Below are positions 1 through 9,548 of a DNA stretch of 64,000 bases, in pieces. The stretch is from the NCBI RefSeq assembly GCF_006829085.1, contig NZ_BJTC01000012.1:14232-78231 (forward strand), written 5' to 3'. Source of the DNA: Chryseobacterium sp. ON_d1. Lineage in GTDB: Bacteria; Bacteroidota; Bacteroidia; Flavobacteriales; Weeksellaceae. The first letter of the stretch is position 1. The number at the start of each line of letters is the position of its first letter. The notes under the pieces are model-generated. The model was not told where the DNA came from. It did not search any database and saw only the letters and a program-made list of their open reading frames with translations. The position numbers and the translations under genes were made by a program.

Positions 1-2213
1 AAAAAATAAGCCTCCATTCCTGGAGGCTTATTCTATCTGAAATTTAGGTTATCTATTCTTTGATAAATTTCTTCTGAACCGTTTTACCGTTATCATCGAT
101 ATCTATCACATAAACTCCGTTGATCAGTCTGCTGACATTGATCTGGTTGTTTAACAGGATGCCATCTGCAATTACCTGTCCTGCCGCATTGTAGATCTTA
201 TACTTAGCTCTCTTGCTAACGTTTTTGACAAACAATACTGAGCTGACAGGGTTTGGATAAATCATAACACTTGTCTGATCTATAGGATTCGCTACGACAG
301 GTTTAGAGATTCTTACCGTGTAGTCCTCCACTTCTCCGTTATTGAAGTCGGTACAGTTTACCGGGATACCATCTCGGGACATTGCCACTCTCATCACTAC
401 ATACTTATAGTCTGTCATGCTTACAAATGCATCAGATGGTACATTGAACTTACCGGATACAGGGCTGTTTGAATTAGGTGAAGATGTGAATACCCTTTCG
501 TTGATATCAAACTCACCATTTCTGTTAAAGTCAATCCATACCGCAATTCCTTCGTTGTATGTTGTTCCCGTCCATTTCTTCTCAATGATGATCTCATTAT
601 CTGTTGATCCCTGGATCATTTCAATGAAAGTCTTAGGTACTCCTGTATAATCTGTATACGTAGATGCTCCGGATTCATTCTCCATCGTTTTCTTACCTGT
701 AGGCTTCACAGTAACTTTGGAAATATACTCTCCCGTAGAATTTCCAGCCTTCATCTTACAGTAGATTACAGTAGGGGTTGTAAAATAGTATGGAGGTGTA
801 TAATTTCCTGGAGTACCGTTACAGATATTCACTACCTGCATTTCATACTTCGTCAATTCTGTAAGACCTGTCAGTACAAGATTGTTAACCAATGACGGTA
901 CTTCTGTCCAGCTCGGAATACCCACTTTTCTATAACGAAGAACATATGTTGCTCCCGGGAAAGGATCCCACTTAACTTCCGCTGATGTTGGAAGCAGTTG
1001 GGTAATGGTCAATCCAGGTGGAGGAATCTGGCAAATTCTTTCCGTTGTAAATACTTTAGGGTTTGAATATGGATTCAGTGTTGATTCTCCGTTACACTGA
1101 TTAGCGATCTGTACTTCATACGTAGTATATGGCTCTAAAGCAGTAGCACTTCCTAATACATAAGTATTTGCTGGTGGCGCAGGTAAACTGATGATATTCC
1201 ATGTTGTAGTACCTACTTTTCTCCATCTCATGGTATAAGTAGAGCTTGCCGCTAATGGAGCCCACGTAATCAATGCTGTTGTTGGAGTGATATTACTTAT
1301 GGTTACATTAGGAGGAGTCGGATCACATCTTGTTGTGAAGGTCTTGATCGGGGTAGCCGTTCCCACAACATCTCCACATATTGAAGCTACTTCTACTTCA
1401 TAAGTAGTAGCAGGCGTTAAGTTACTGATAACTAAAGGAAGGTTTCCTAGAAGCGTGGAGGCATACACCAGTGTCCAGGTAGTTGTTCCCTGAACACGGT
1501 ATCTCACCACATAGCTTACTCCAGGGCCGGTAATGGTAACAGTAGCGGTTGTATGGGTTGTGGTAAATGTCGGAGCATTAGGGGTTGCATTGCTACAAGG
1601 TCTTATTCTTACCCTGTAATCTTCAACTTCTCCATCTATCGCATTCTGACACATTACAGGGGCACTCGTACGTCTCAATACTACGCGCATTGTTGTAGTC
1701 AGTGGTCCTGTATAAGCGGTAGAAGGAACTGCAAATGTCGCAGTAACCGGGGTTGTTGTATTGGCTGGTGAAATTAAAATTCGCTCAGCATCGGTAAACT
1801 GACCGTTTCTGTCAAAGTCGATCCACGCTGTTACAGCATCATTGCCCGTAGCTCCGGTCCAGCCTTTTGCTACAGAGATTTTATTGTTCTGAGAATTCAC
1901 ATCTAAAGTAATAAGAGTCTCAGGACTTGTATAGCTGGTATAGTTGGTCTGTACTGATGTATTATTCATCGGTGGAACCCCAAGGTTCGAAGAGGTAACA
2001 GTTACATTCGAAATATGGTCATTGGTTCCTGTTCCTATCATCTGACAGTAAGATAACGGTGGCGTTGTAAAGGTTACTGATCCTGAATAAGATCCTGTAG
2101 ATCCATTACAGGTGGTAGAAACCTGAACTTCATACTGGGTCTGCTCTGTAAGACCGGTAATCCCGTAGAAGTTCTGACCTGCAGTAACTGTAGCCGTTTG
2201 CCAGACACCTCCA
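1..2213. repeat. Long direct repeat, copy 1 (3' half of tandem paralogue)
   Basis: This stretch matches 4900-7112 without a gap at a constant offset of 4899. By eye I count roughly twenty base differences over 2.2 kb. None is seen between about 600 and 1450. It covers the terminator and the C-terminal half of the encoded protein. Beyond 2213 the copies differ by a 3-bp indel and become a mosaic of identical and diverged patches up to about 2850. Recent duplication or gene conversion explains this. Confidence 0.9.
5..32 (-). terminator. Rho-independent terminator of the first Fn3/GEVED gene
   Basis: A perfect 12-bp stem (left arm 5-16, right arm 21-32) closes a TTCC loop. Read on the minus strand it is followed by a run of U, just past the stop codon of the gene at 53-4729. 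The same hairpin is found at 4904-4931 behind the paralogous gene. Confidence 0.85.
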
Positions 2214-4729
2214 AGTGTTCTCCATCTGATGTTATAAGTAGCACCTGCAGTAGCAACCCATGATACGGTTGCTGTAGTGGCAGTAAGGTTATTCACCGTA
2301 ATATTTGTCGGAGGTGCTGTTGTACAGGTTTGAGGATCTACAAATTTCACTGCATAATCTTCCACTTCTCCCTGAAAAAATGTTCCACAAGGGTTGTTGG
2401 TACTACTTGTACTCATCACAATACGCATACGGGTTGGCTGAGTTCCTGTATATACATTACCGCTGGCAGCAGTAGGCACTGCAAAAGTAGATGTTACAGG
2501 AGTAGCTGTGCTTGCTGTAGTATTAAGAATTCTCTCACTTGTTTCAAATACCCCGTTTCTGTTAAAGTCTACCCACGCTGAAACTCCATAAGAACTGCTG
2601 GAGCCTGGCCAGTATTTGTTAACAGAAATTTTATTATTTGCTGATCCTCTTTCAAAAATAACAACTCTTGTTGCGTCTGCTGTATAATCTTTATAGCCAT
2701 CCGAATCTGAATTACTTACCATAATAGGTGTATTCGTAGGAGTCACCGTAACGTTATTAATATATCCGCTGGTAGATGTATTACCAGTAGGATTAGCTGT
2801 ACAATAAGTAAGAGCCGGAGTTGTAAATGTCACACTTGGTGAGAACGCCCCTGTAGTCCCTCCGCAAATAGTAGCCATCTGAACTTCGTATTGAGTCTGA
2901 TCTGCCAAGTTAGTAAGCAGCTGGTTACTGGTAAGTGGAGTCGTGATATTAATTGTTGTCCACGTCACATCTGTCACCTTTTTATATCGTAATGTATAAG
3001 TTGCTCCAATAGCAGGAATCCAGTTTACAAGAGCTGTACTTGCAGTAAGGTTTGAAACTGTAATATTACCCGGAGGCGCAGCTGAACACGGCTGTAAAGC
3101 AATAACACTTAACGTAAAGTCCACGTAGTTACCATAAGCAGCAGGTCCGCATGAATTAAGGTTGCCTAACCATGATGTTGCCATCCTTACTCTGTAATTC
3201 CCAGGAGCCTGCCCTGCAGCTATTGGAATAGTTCCTGTAGCTGTCGCAGTATAACTGGTAGTAGCAATGATCGTTTCACCGGGACCGTTAAAGTTCATAT
3301 CGTTATTCCAGTCAACCCAGATATAATAGTAATAAGTACTGCTTCCTGCAGCTGCTAAATTTACTGTTACAGAGGTACTGGGAATAGCAGAAAATATGGT
3401 TGCTGAGTTATTCACATATGCTGTGTAACTGTTTGCTGAATAATTCAAATTTGAGATACCTCCTGTTGTTGTAATATTATTCAGGTAATATGTTGTACTT
3501 GAAGTACCTCCTGTAGGCACACAATATCCTGTATAGAAAGAAAGAGGTCCTTTCCATGCACTTTGATCAGTTGCACTACACCTTGCTCTTACCCAGGCAT
3601 AATACGTCGTATTAGGACTTAATGGAGAAAGTGTAGTTGTTGTCGTTGTTCCAGAAACATTTTGTGATGGTACAGTTGCCCCTGTGGGAGCAGTGTTACT
3701 CGTGCTGTAATAAATATCATATCCTCCTGCCGGTACATATGAAAAAGCAGTCCAGTTCAATACTGCACTGGTTGGCGTTACCGTACCAACAGAAAGAGTT
3801 CCGCTTGCAGGCATAGGCGGGCATGTAGGAGGTGTCGTGAAACTTATTGGCCCTGACCATGTACTTTGGTCCGTAGCACTACATTTTGCCCTTACCCAGG
3901 CATAATACGTTGTGTTTGGCACTAATGGAGAAAGTGTTGCAGTCGTGCCGGAAGGAACATTTTGTGATGGAGGTGTTGCAGCAGTTGGTGCAGTGTTACT
4001 TGTACTGTAATAAATATCGTATCCCCCTGCCGGTACATATGAAAAAGCAGTCCAGTTTAATACTGCACTGGTGGTATTTACCGTTCCCATAGATAAAGTT
4101 CCTCCTGGAGGCATTGATAAACATGTAGGTGGTGCACCAAAAGTTAATTGTACATTAGGTCTGTTGGCAGTCACATTACCATTACCTGTCGGAGCTGAGC
4201 CATCAGCCTCGAAATACATATGGCTTGCAGCAGCATTGCTATATTTAAAGCCTGCTCCAGCAGTTCCGGATCCCCCTCCGGATCCTCCATAATTGGTTTC
4301 TACTAAAACCATAAGATTATCAGTTCCATTATAACTGTAAGGAAGCTGTAATTGAAGGGTATTCCAACCAACCGCAAGGCTGGTTACGTTCGCACTATAT
4401 ACCAGAGTAGCTCCGGTAGTTACTGTATTCCAGGTTTGAGCCGTGATGGCTGTAGTAGTGGAAGGTACAGATTTTAAATAAACCTTAACCGGGAAAGTAA
4501 TATTCATGGTGGCAGTAGCTTCCCATCCTACGGATAAGATGCTTCCTCCTCCCGGAGTGTTTATTTCTGCAGCAGTATAGAGCGATGCAGACCTTTGATA
4601 CCCATAATAGGGAGTCAAAGGATATCTTTGTGTACTGGTTCCTGTTCCGATAGTGACCGTTTGAGCATGTAATGATAGCCCAAAGATCAACCCAAGAAAC
4701 AGAATTAAAGAGGTAAAGAGTTTCTTCAT
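53..4729 (-). CDS. T9SS-exported multidomain Fn3/GEVED surface protein, paralogue 1
   Basis: The 1558-residue protein starts with a signal peptide (hydrophobic residues 5-22, ending LHAQ). An N-terminal adhesin-like beta region follows, then two nearly identical fibronectin type III domains. After these come alternating Fn3 and GEVED-type domains; the GEVED blocks carry the WVDFNRNGVFE and GEVEDYAV signatures. It ends in a type A T9SS sorting domain (IYPNP, then YKIYNAAGQ and KKFIKE). It should be exported by the type IX system and anchored or released at the cell surface. No catalytic domain is recognisable, so adhesion or matrix binding is inference. Its last 720 or so residues are nearly identical to those of the neighbour at 4952-9382, whereas the N-terminal architecture differs. 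A -7 box lies 33 bp upstream of the ATG. Confidence 0.9.
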   Translation of the reverse strand: MKKLFTSLILFLGLIFGLSLHAQTVTIGTGTSTQRYPLTPYYGYQRSASLYTAAEINTPGGGSILSVGWEATATMNITFPVKVYLKSVPSTTTAITAQTWNTVTTGATLVYSANVTSLAVGWNTLQLQLPYSYNGTDNLMVLVETNYGGSGGGSGTAGAGFKYSNAAASHMYFEADGSAPTGNGNVTANRPNVQLTFGAPPTCLSMPPGGTLSMGTVNTTSAVLNWTAFSYVPAGGYDIYYSTSNTAPTAATPPSQNVPSGTTATLSPLVPNTTYYAWVRAKCSATDQSTWSGPISFTTPPTCPPMPASGTLSVGTVTPTSAVLNWTAFSYVPAGGYDIYYSTSNTAPTGATVPSQNVSGTTTTTTLSPLSPNTTYYAWVRARCSATDQSAWKGPLSFYTGYCVPTGGTSSTTYYLNNITTTGGISNLNYSANSYTAYVNNSATIFSAIPSTSVTVNLAAAGSSTYYYYIWVDWNNDMNFNGPGETIIATTSYTATATGTIPIAAGQAPGNYRVRMATSWLGNLNSCGPAAYGNYVDFTLSVIALQPCSAAPPGNITVSNLTASTALVNWIPAIGATYTLRYKKVTDVTWTTINITTPLTSNQLLTNLADQTQYEVQMATICGGTTGAFSPSVTFTTPALTYCTANPTGNTSTSGYINNVTVTPTNTPIMVSNSDSDGYKDYTADATRVVIFERGSANNKISVNKYWPGSSSSYGVSAWVDFNRNGVFETSERILNTTASTATPVTSTFAVPTAASGNVYTGTQPTRMRIVMSTSSTNNPCGTFFQGEVEDYAVKFVDPQTCTTAPPTNITVNNLTATTATVSWVATAGATYNIRWRTLGGVWQTATVTAGQNFYGITGLTEQTQYEVQVSTTCNGSTGSYSGSVTFTTPPLSYCQMIGTGTNDHISNVTVTSSNLGVPPMNNTSVQTNYTSYTSPETLITLDVNSQNNKISVAKGWTGATGNDAVTAWIDFDRNGQFTDAERILISPANTTTPVTATFAVPSTAYTGPLTTTMRVVLRRTSAPVMCQNAIDGEVEDYRVRIRPCSNATPNAPTFTTTHTTATVTITGPGVSYVVRYRVQGTTTWTLVYASTLLGNLPLVISNLTPATTYEVEVASICGDVVGTATPIKTFTTRCDPTPPNVTISNITPTTALITWAPLAASSTYTMRWRKVGTTTWNIISLPAPPANTYVLGSATALEPYTTYEVQIANQCNGESTLNPYSNPKVFTTERICQIPPPGLTITQLLPTSAEVKWDPFPGATYVLRYRKVGIPSWTEVPSLVNNLVLTGLTELTKYEMQVVNICNGTPGNYTPPYYFTTPTVIYCKMKAGNSTGEYISKVTVKPTGKKTMENESGASTYTDYTGVPKTFIEMIQGSTDNEIIIEKKWTGTTYNEGIAVWIDFNRNGEFDINERVFTSSPNSNSPVSGKFNVPSDAFVSMTDYKYVVMRVAMSRDGIPVNCTDFNNGEVEDYTVRISKPVVANPIDQTSVMIYPNPVSSVLFVKNVSKRAKYKIYNAAGQVIADGILLNNQINVSRLINGVYVIDIDDNGKTVQKKFIKE
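3538..4139 (-). repeat. Tandem Fn3-coding duplication inside the gene (two units of about 300 bp)
   Basis: Two adjacent units of about 300 bp encode Fn3 domains sharing the motifs FSYVPAGGYDIYYSTSNTAP and NTTYYAWVRA. They are clearly similar at the DNA level but not identical, so the duplication is older than the 2.2-kb repeat. The paralogue at 4952-9382 lacks this pair, which makes domain gain or loss here a likely way for the N-terminal half to vary. Confidence 0.75.
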
Positions 4730-4761
4730 AATGTTTTGGTTAGAATTCTATGTTAATCTTA

Positions 4762-4792
4762 CAAAATTAATCATATTTTTATCAATAACCAA
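4762..4792 (-). promoter_or_regulatory. Putative Bacteroidota sigma-A promoter for the gene at 53-4729
   Basis: On the minus strand there is TAATTTTG (4762-4769, matching TAnnTTTG) with a TTG at 4790-4792, 20 nt further upstream. The -7 box lies 33 bp before the ATG. Confidence 0.5.
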
Positions 4793-4899
4793 TTAGATTA
4801 CTCAAATCATTAACATATATAAACAAAAAGATTATCAAATTTAAAAAACCCAATAATATAAAGAAAAAATAAGCATAGACCTTCATACAGATCTTCGCA

Positions 4900-7112
4900 A
4901 AAAAATAAGCCTCCATTCCTGGAGGCTTATTCTATCTGAAATTTAGGTTATCTATTCTTTGATAAATTTCTTCTGAACCGTTTTACCGTTATCATCGATA
5001 TCTATCACATAAACTCCGTTGATCAGTCTGCTGACATTGATCTGGTTGTTTAACAGGATGCCATCTGCAATTACCTGTCCTGCCGCATTGTAGATCTTAT
5101 ACTTAGCTCTCTTGCTAACGTTTTTGACAAACAATACTGAGCTGACAGGGTTTGGATAAATCATAACACTTGTCTGATCTATAGGATTCGCTACGACAGG
5201 TTTAGAGATTCTTACCGTGTAGTCCTCCACTTCTCCGTTATTGAAGTCGGTACAGTTTACCGGGATACCATCTCGGGACATTGCCACTCTCATCACTACA
5301 TACTTATAGTCCGTCATGCTTACAAATGCATCGGATGGTACATTGAACTTACCGGATACAGGGCTGTTTGAATTAGGTGAAGATGTGAATACCCTTTCGT
5401 TGATATCAAACTCACCGTTTCTGTTGAAGTCAATCCATACCGCAATTCCTTCGTTGTATGTTGTTCCCGTCCATTTCTTCTCAATGATGATCTCATTATC
5501 TGTTGATCCCTGGATCATTTCAATGAAAGTCTTAGGTACTCCTGTATAATCTGTATACGTAGATGCTCCGGATTCATTCTCCATCGTTTTCTTACCTGTA
5601 GGCTTCACAGTAACTTTGGAAATATACTCTCCCGTAGAATTTCCAGCCTTCATCTTACAGTAGATTACAGTAGGGGTTGTAAAATAGTATGGAGGTGTAT
5701 AATTTCCTGGAGTACCGTTACAGATATTCACTACCTGCATTTCATACTTCGTCAATTCTGTAAGACCTGTCAGTACAAGATTGTTAACCAATGACGGTAC
5801 TTCTGTCCAGCTCGGAATACCCACTTTTCTATAACGAAGAACATATGTTGCTCCCGGGAAAGGATCCCACTTAACTTCCGCTGATGTTGGAAGCAGTTGG
5901 GTAATGGTCAATCCAGGTGGAGGAATCTGGCAAATTCTTTCCGTTGTAAATACTTTAGGGTTTGAATATGGATTCAGTGTTGATTCTCCGTTACACTGAT
6001 TAGCGATCTGTACTTCATACGTAGTATATGGCTCTAAAGCAGTAGCACTTCCTAATACATAAGTATTTGCTGGTGGCGCAGGTAAACTGATGATATTCCA
6101 TGTTGTAGTACCTACTTTTCTCCATCTCATGGTATAAGTAGAGCTTGCCGCTAATGGAGCCCACGTAATCAATGCTGTTGTTGGAGTGATATTACTTATG
6201 GTTACATTAGGAGGAGTCGGATCACATCTTGTTGTGAAGGTCTTGATCGGGGTAGCCGTTCCCACAACATCTCCACATATTGAAGCTACTTCTACTTCAT
6301 AAGTAGTAGCAGGCGTTAAGTTACTGATAACTAAAGGAAGGTTTCCTAGAAGCGTGGAGGCATACACCTGCGTCCAGGTAGTTGTTCCCTGAACACGGTA
6401 TCTTACCACATAGCTTACTCCAGGACCGGTAATGGTAACAGTAGCGGTTGTATGGGTTGTGGTAAATGTCGGAGCATTAGGGGTTGCATTGCTACAAGGT
6501 CTTATTCTTACCCTGTAATCTTCAACTTCTCCATCTATCGCATTCTGACACATTACAGGGGCACTCGTACGTCTCAATACTACGCGCATTGTTGTAGTCA
6601 GTGGTCCTGTATAAGCGGTAGAAGGAACTGCAAATGTCGCAGTAACCGGGGTTGTTGTATTGGCTGGTGAAATTAAAATTCGCTCAGCATCGGTAAACTG
6701 ACCGTTTCTGTCAAAGTCGATCCACGCTGTTACAGCATCATTCCCGGTAGCTCCGGTCCAGCCTTTTGCTACAGAGATTTTATTGTTCTGAGAATTCACA
6801 TCTAAAGTAATAAGAGTCTCAGGACTTGTATAGCTGGTATAGTTGGTCTGTACTGATGTATTATTCATCGGGGGAACCCCAAGGTTCGAAGAGGTAACGG
6901 TTACATTCGAAATATGGTCATTGGTTCCTGTTCCTGTCATCTGACAGTAAGATAACGGTGGAGTTGTAAAGGTTACTGATCCTGAATAAGATCCTGTAGA
7001 TCCATTACAGGTGGTAGAAACCTGAACTTCATAATTAGTCTGTTCTGTAAGACCGGTAATCCCGTAGAAGTTCTGACCTGCAGTAACTGTAGCCGTCTGC
7101 CAGACACCTCCA
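4900..7112. repeat. Long direct repeat, copy 2
   Basis: Partner of the repeat at 1-2213: about 99 percent identical by eye, in the same orientation and including the terminator. Homologous recombination between the copies would delete or amplify 4.9 kb and leave one fused gene. Confidence 0.9.
4904..4931 (-). terminator. Rho-independent terminator of the second Fn3/GEVED gene
   Basis: Identical 12-bp stem and TTCC loop to the hairpin at 5-32, placed 20 bp after the stop codon at 4952 and followed by a U tract on the minus strand. Confidence 0.85.
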
Positions 7113-9382
7113 GGAGTAGTTCTCCATCTGATATTATAGGTAGCTCCTGCCGTAGCAACCCATGATACAGTTGCAGTTGTTGCACCAATATTGTTTACTG
7201 TAATATTTGTCGGAGGTGCTGTTGTACAGGTTTGAGGATCTACAAATTTCACTGCATAATCTTCCACTTCTCCCTGAGAAAATGTTCCACAAGGATTAGC
7301 ATTATCAAAATATCTCATCACTACACGCATGCGGGTAGGAAGGGTTCCTGTATAAACATTACCACTGGCAACAGTAGGCACTGCAAAAGTAGATGTTACA
7401 GGAGTGGTTGTATTATAAGTGGTATTAAGAATTCTCTCACTTGTTTCAAATACCCCGTTTCTGTTAAAGTCTACCCACGCTGAAACTCCATAAGATGTAG
7501 GAGAGCCCGGCCAGTATTTGTTAACAGAAATTTTATTATTTGCTGAACCTCTTTCAAAAATAACAACTCTTGTTGCGTCTGTTGTATAATCCTTATAATT
7601 ATCAGATACGGAATTACTTACCATAATAGGTGTATTCGTAGGAGTCACCGTAACGTTATTAATATATCCGCTTGTTGCCGTGTTACTGGTAGGACCCGCT
7701 GTACAATAAGTAAGAGCCGGAGTTGTAAATGTCACACTTGGTGAGAACGCACCTGTAGTCCCTCCGCAAACAGTCGCTACCTGAACTTCATAGGTAGTCT
7801 GTTCCAGTAATCCAGAAAGTAACTGGTTACTTATTAAAGGAGTATTTACAGTAATCTGCTGCCATGCTCCGGAAGGAGAAACTCTGTATCTTACTATATA
7901 AGTAGCTCCTGTAGTTGATGTCCATGTAACATTAGCTGAAGAAGGAGTTACATTATTTACGATAATATTTGAAGGTGGATCTGTAGTACATGGTGATAAA
8001 TCTATAAGTTTTACCGCATAATCTTCTGTTTCACCATAAGAATAGGTTCCACAGGCATTAATAGGGCTGTATTCATTCAATACAACACGCATTCTTGTAG
8101 TCAGATTTCCTGTGTAAGCACCACCCGCTGCGGTAGGCACTGTAAATGTAGCTGTTACAGGAGTTGTTGTATTACTTGGTGAAGTAAGAACTCTTTCACT
8201 GGCTTCAAAAATACCATTACGGTTAAAGTCAATCCAAACTCCTGTCAAGAAACTGTATTGATAATCCGGCCATGTTTTTGAAACAGAAACAGTAGCAGTA
8301 CCACCTCTTACCAAAGTAACCAATCGTGTAGGGTCTGTACTATAATCTGTATAACCACTTTGAGCAGAGTTGCTGACCATAGAAGGTGCCCCCTGACCAT
8401 TCACAGCCACCTGGCTGATATAACCATCAATGAAAGTACTTGTAGCTCCTGAAGCACAGTAACTCAATGCCGGAGTTGTAAAGTTTACACTAGCAGAGAA
8501 TGCTCCCTGAGTACCTCCGCAGACGGTAGCAACCTGAACTTCATACTGGGTCTGCTCTGTTAGCCCCGAAATGGTAGCACTTCCTGAAAGAGGAGTAGTA
8601 ACGTTAATCTGCTGCCATGTACCTGACGGTAAACTTCTGTATCTTACTACATAAGTAGAACCTATAGCTGTATACCAGTTAACAACAGCTGACACTGTGG
8701 TTATGTTGCTCACACTGATATTCGTTGGTGGTGCAGTAGTACACGGAGTTAACTGATGGCTTACCAGCTGTACTCTAGGAATATCAGAATACCTGCCTGA
8801 TGCTGAAGGAGGAGAAGCAGGATTTGGGTTTGTTGTATCTTCATAATAAAGAATACCTCTATTAGCCCCTGCATTATAAGTTCCCCAAGCTGTACCTGGA
8901 GAAGATGAATACCCCGGTGTTTTCTCATTGACAGCAATCACGAGATTGTCTGTTCCGTTCCAGATAAATGGAGTATTAAGCTGAAGAGTAACCCAGTTTC
9001 CATTCGTTATGGTAGGTAAATCTCCTGCAAATACCTGAGTTAAGGAACCTAAGGGAATCCAGTTTGTATTGGACGTAAAGCTATTCTGGGTGGTATTCCC
9101 CATGTAAACTACCCAATCCTTATAGGAATCCTGAGAATTTGAAACGGTGTCTACATAAAACTTTATGGCCGTGATATAGGTCGACGTACCGATGGCAGCC
9201 GAAACTTCCGCAGCAGTATAAATCTGCTGGGAATAGCTATATCCATAGTAGGAACGTATGGGGAGATACACTGAGGTACCCGTTCCTGTCCCGATCTGGC
9301 CTGCCTGAGCTGAGACTTTGGATACAAAGCCTGTACATATCAAACAGAGAAACAGAATTAAAGAGGTAAAGAGTTTCTTCAT
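4952..9382 (-). CDS. T9SS-exported multidomain Fn3/GEVED surface protein, paralogue 2
   Basis: This 1476-residue protein has a signal peptide starting like that of its neighbour (MKKLFTSLILFL), then an N-terminal beta region with the GYSYSQQIYTAAEV motif. Repeated Fn3-GEVED pairs follow (signatures WIDFNRNGIFE, GETEDYAV, GEVEDYAV) and the protein ends in a type A T9SS sorting domain. Compared with paralogue 1 it lacks the two tandem Fn3 domains and the atypical GEVED block behind them, and has an additional Fn3-GEVED pair instead. The C-terminal 720 residues are almost the same. Each gene has its own -7 box and terminator, so they are probably transcribed separately. Surface adhesion is an inference. 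Confidence 0.9.
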   Translation of the reverse strand: MKKLFTSLILFLCLICTGFVSKVSAQAGQIGTGTGTSVYLPIRSYYGYSYSQQIYTAAEVSAAIGTSTYITAIKFYVDTVSNSQDSYKDWVVYMGNTTQNSFTSNTNWIPLGSLTQVFAGDLPTITNGNWVTLQLNTPFIWNGTDNLVIAVNEKTPGYSSSPGTAWGTYNAGANRGILYYEDTTNPNPASPPSASGRYSDIPRVQLVSHQLTPCTTAPPTNISVSNITTVSAVVNWYTAIGSTYVVRYRSLPSGTWQQINVTTPLSGSATISGLTEQTQYEVQVATVCGGTQGAFSASVNFTTPALSYCASGATSTFIDGYISQVAVNGQGAPSMVSNSAQSGYTDYSTDPTRLVTLVRGGTATVSVSKTWPDYQYSFLTGVWIDFNRNGIFEASERVLTSPSNTTTPVTATFTVPTAAGGAYTGNLTTRMRVVLNEYSPINACGTYSYGETEDYAVKLIDLSPCTTDPPSNIIVNNVTPSSANVTWTSTTGATYIVRYRVSPSGAWQQITVNTPLISNQLLSGLLEQTTYEVQVATVCGGTTGAFSPSVTFTTPALTYCTAGPTSNTATSGYINNVTVTPTNTPIMVSNSVSDNYKDYTTDATRVVIFERGSANNKISVNKYWPGSPTSYGVSAWVDFNRNGVFETSERILNTTYNTTTPVTSTFAVPTVASGNVYTGTLPTRMRVVMRYFDNANPCGTFSQGEVEDYAVKFVDPQTCTTAPPTNITVNNIGATTATVSWVATAGATYNIRWRTTPGGVWQTATVTAGQNFYGITGLTEQTNYEVQVSTTCNGSTGSYSGSVTFTTPPLSYCQMTGTGTNDHISNVTVTSSNLGVPPMNNTSVQTNYTSYTSPETLITLDVNSQNNKISVAKGWTGATGNDAVTAWIDFDRNGQFTDAERILISPANTTTPVTATFAVPSTAYTGPLTTTMRVVLRRTSAPVMCQNAIDGEVEDYRVRIRPCSNATPNAPTFTTTHTTATVTITGPGVSYVVRYRVQGTTTWTQVYASTLLGNLPLVISNLTPATTYEVEVASICGDVVGTATPIKTFTTRCDPTPPNVTISNITPTTALITWAPLAASSTYTMRWRKVGTTTWNIISLPAPPANTYVLGSATALEPYTTYEVQIANQCNGESTLNPYSNPKVFTTERICQIPPPGLTITQLLPTSAEVKWDPFPGATYVLRYRKVGIPSWTEVPSLVNNLVLTGLTELTKYEMQVVNICNGTPGNYTPPYYFTTPTVIYCKMKAGNSTGEYISKVTVKPTGKKTMENESGASTYTDYTGVPKTFIEMIQGSTDNEIIIEKKWTGTTYNEGIAVWIDFNRNGEFDINERVFTSSPNSNSPVSGKFNVPSDAFVSMTDYKYVVMRVAMSRDGIPVNCTDFNNGEVEDYTVRISKPVVANPIDQTSVMIYPNPVSSVLFVKNVSKRAKYKIYNAAGQVIADGILLNNQINVSRLINGVYVIDIDDNGKTVQKKFIKE

Positions 9383-9409
9383 AATGTTTTCATTATAATA
9401 TTATTCATA

Positions 9410-9417
9410 CAAATCTA
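9410..9417 (-). promoter_or_regulatory. Putative -7 box for the gene at 4952-9382
   Basis: Minus-strand TAGATTTG fits TAnnTTTG, 28 bp before the ATG. No TTG is seen at the expected -33 spacing. Confidence 0.35.
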
Positions 9418-9501
9418 ATCATTTTTATTATTAATTTACAGCTACATATAGCTTTTTTTTGAAAAAAAACAACGATATAACAACTTATGCCTTAAATAAA
9501 G

Positions 9502-9527
9502 AAATCCCCGGATAAGTCCGGGGATTT
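9502..9527 (-). terminator. Terminator of the metalloprotease gene
   Basis: A perfect 11-bp stem (9502-9512 with 9517-9527) closes a TAAG loop, 20 bp past the stop codon at 9549. The U tract is short. Confidence 0.75.
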
Positions 9528-9548
9528 ACTGATATTTAAAGGTTATCT

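Noticed and set aside
3538..4139. Repeated units considered as a CRISPR-like or satellite array
   Set aside because: The units are about 300 bp and encode Fn3 domains in frame; there are no short repeats with unique spacers.
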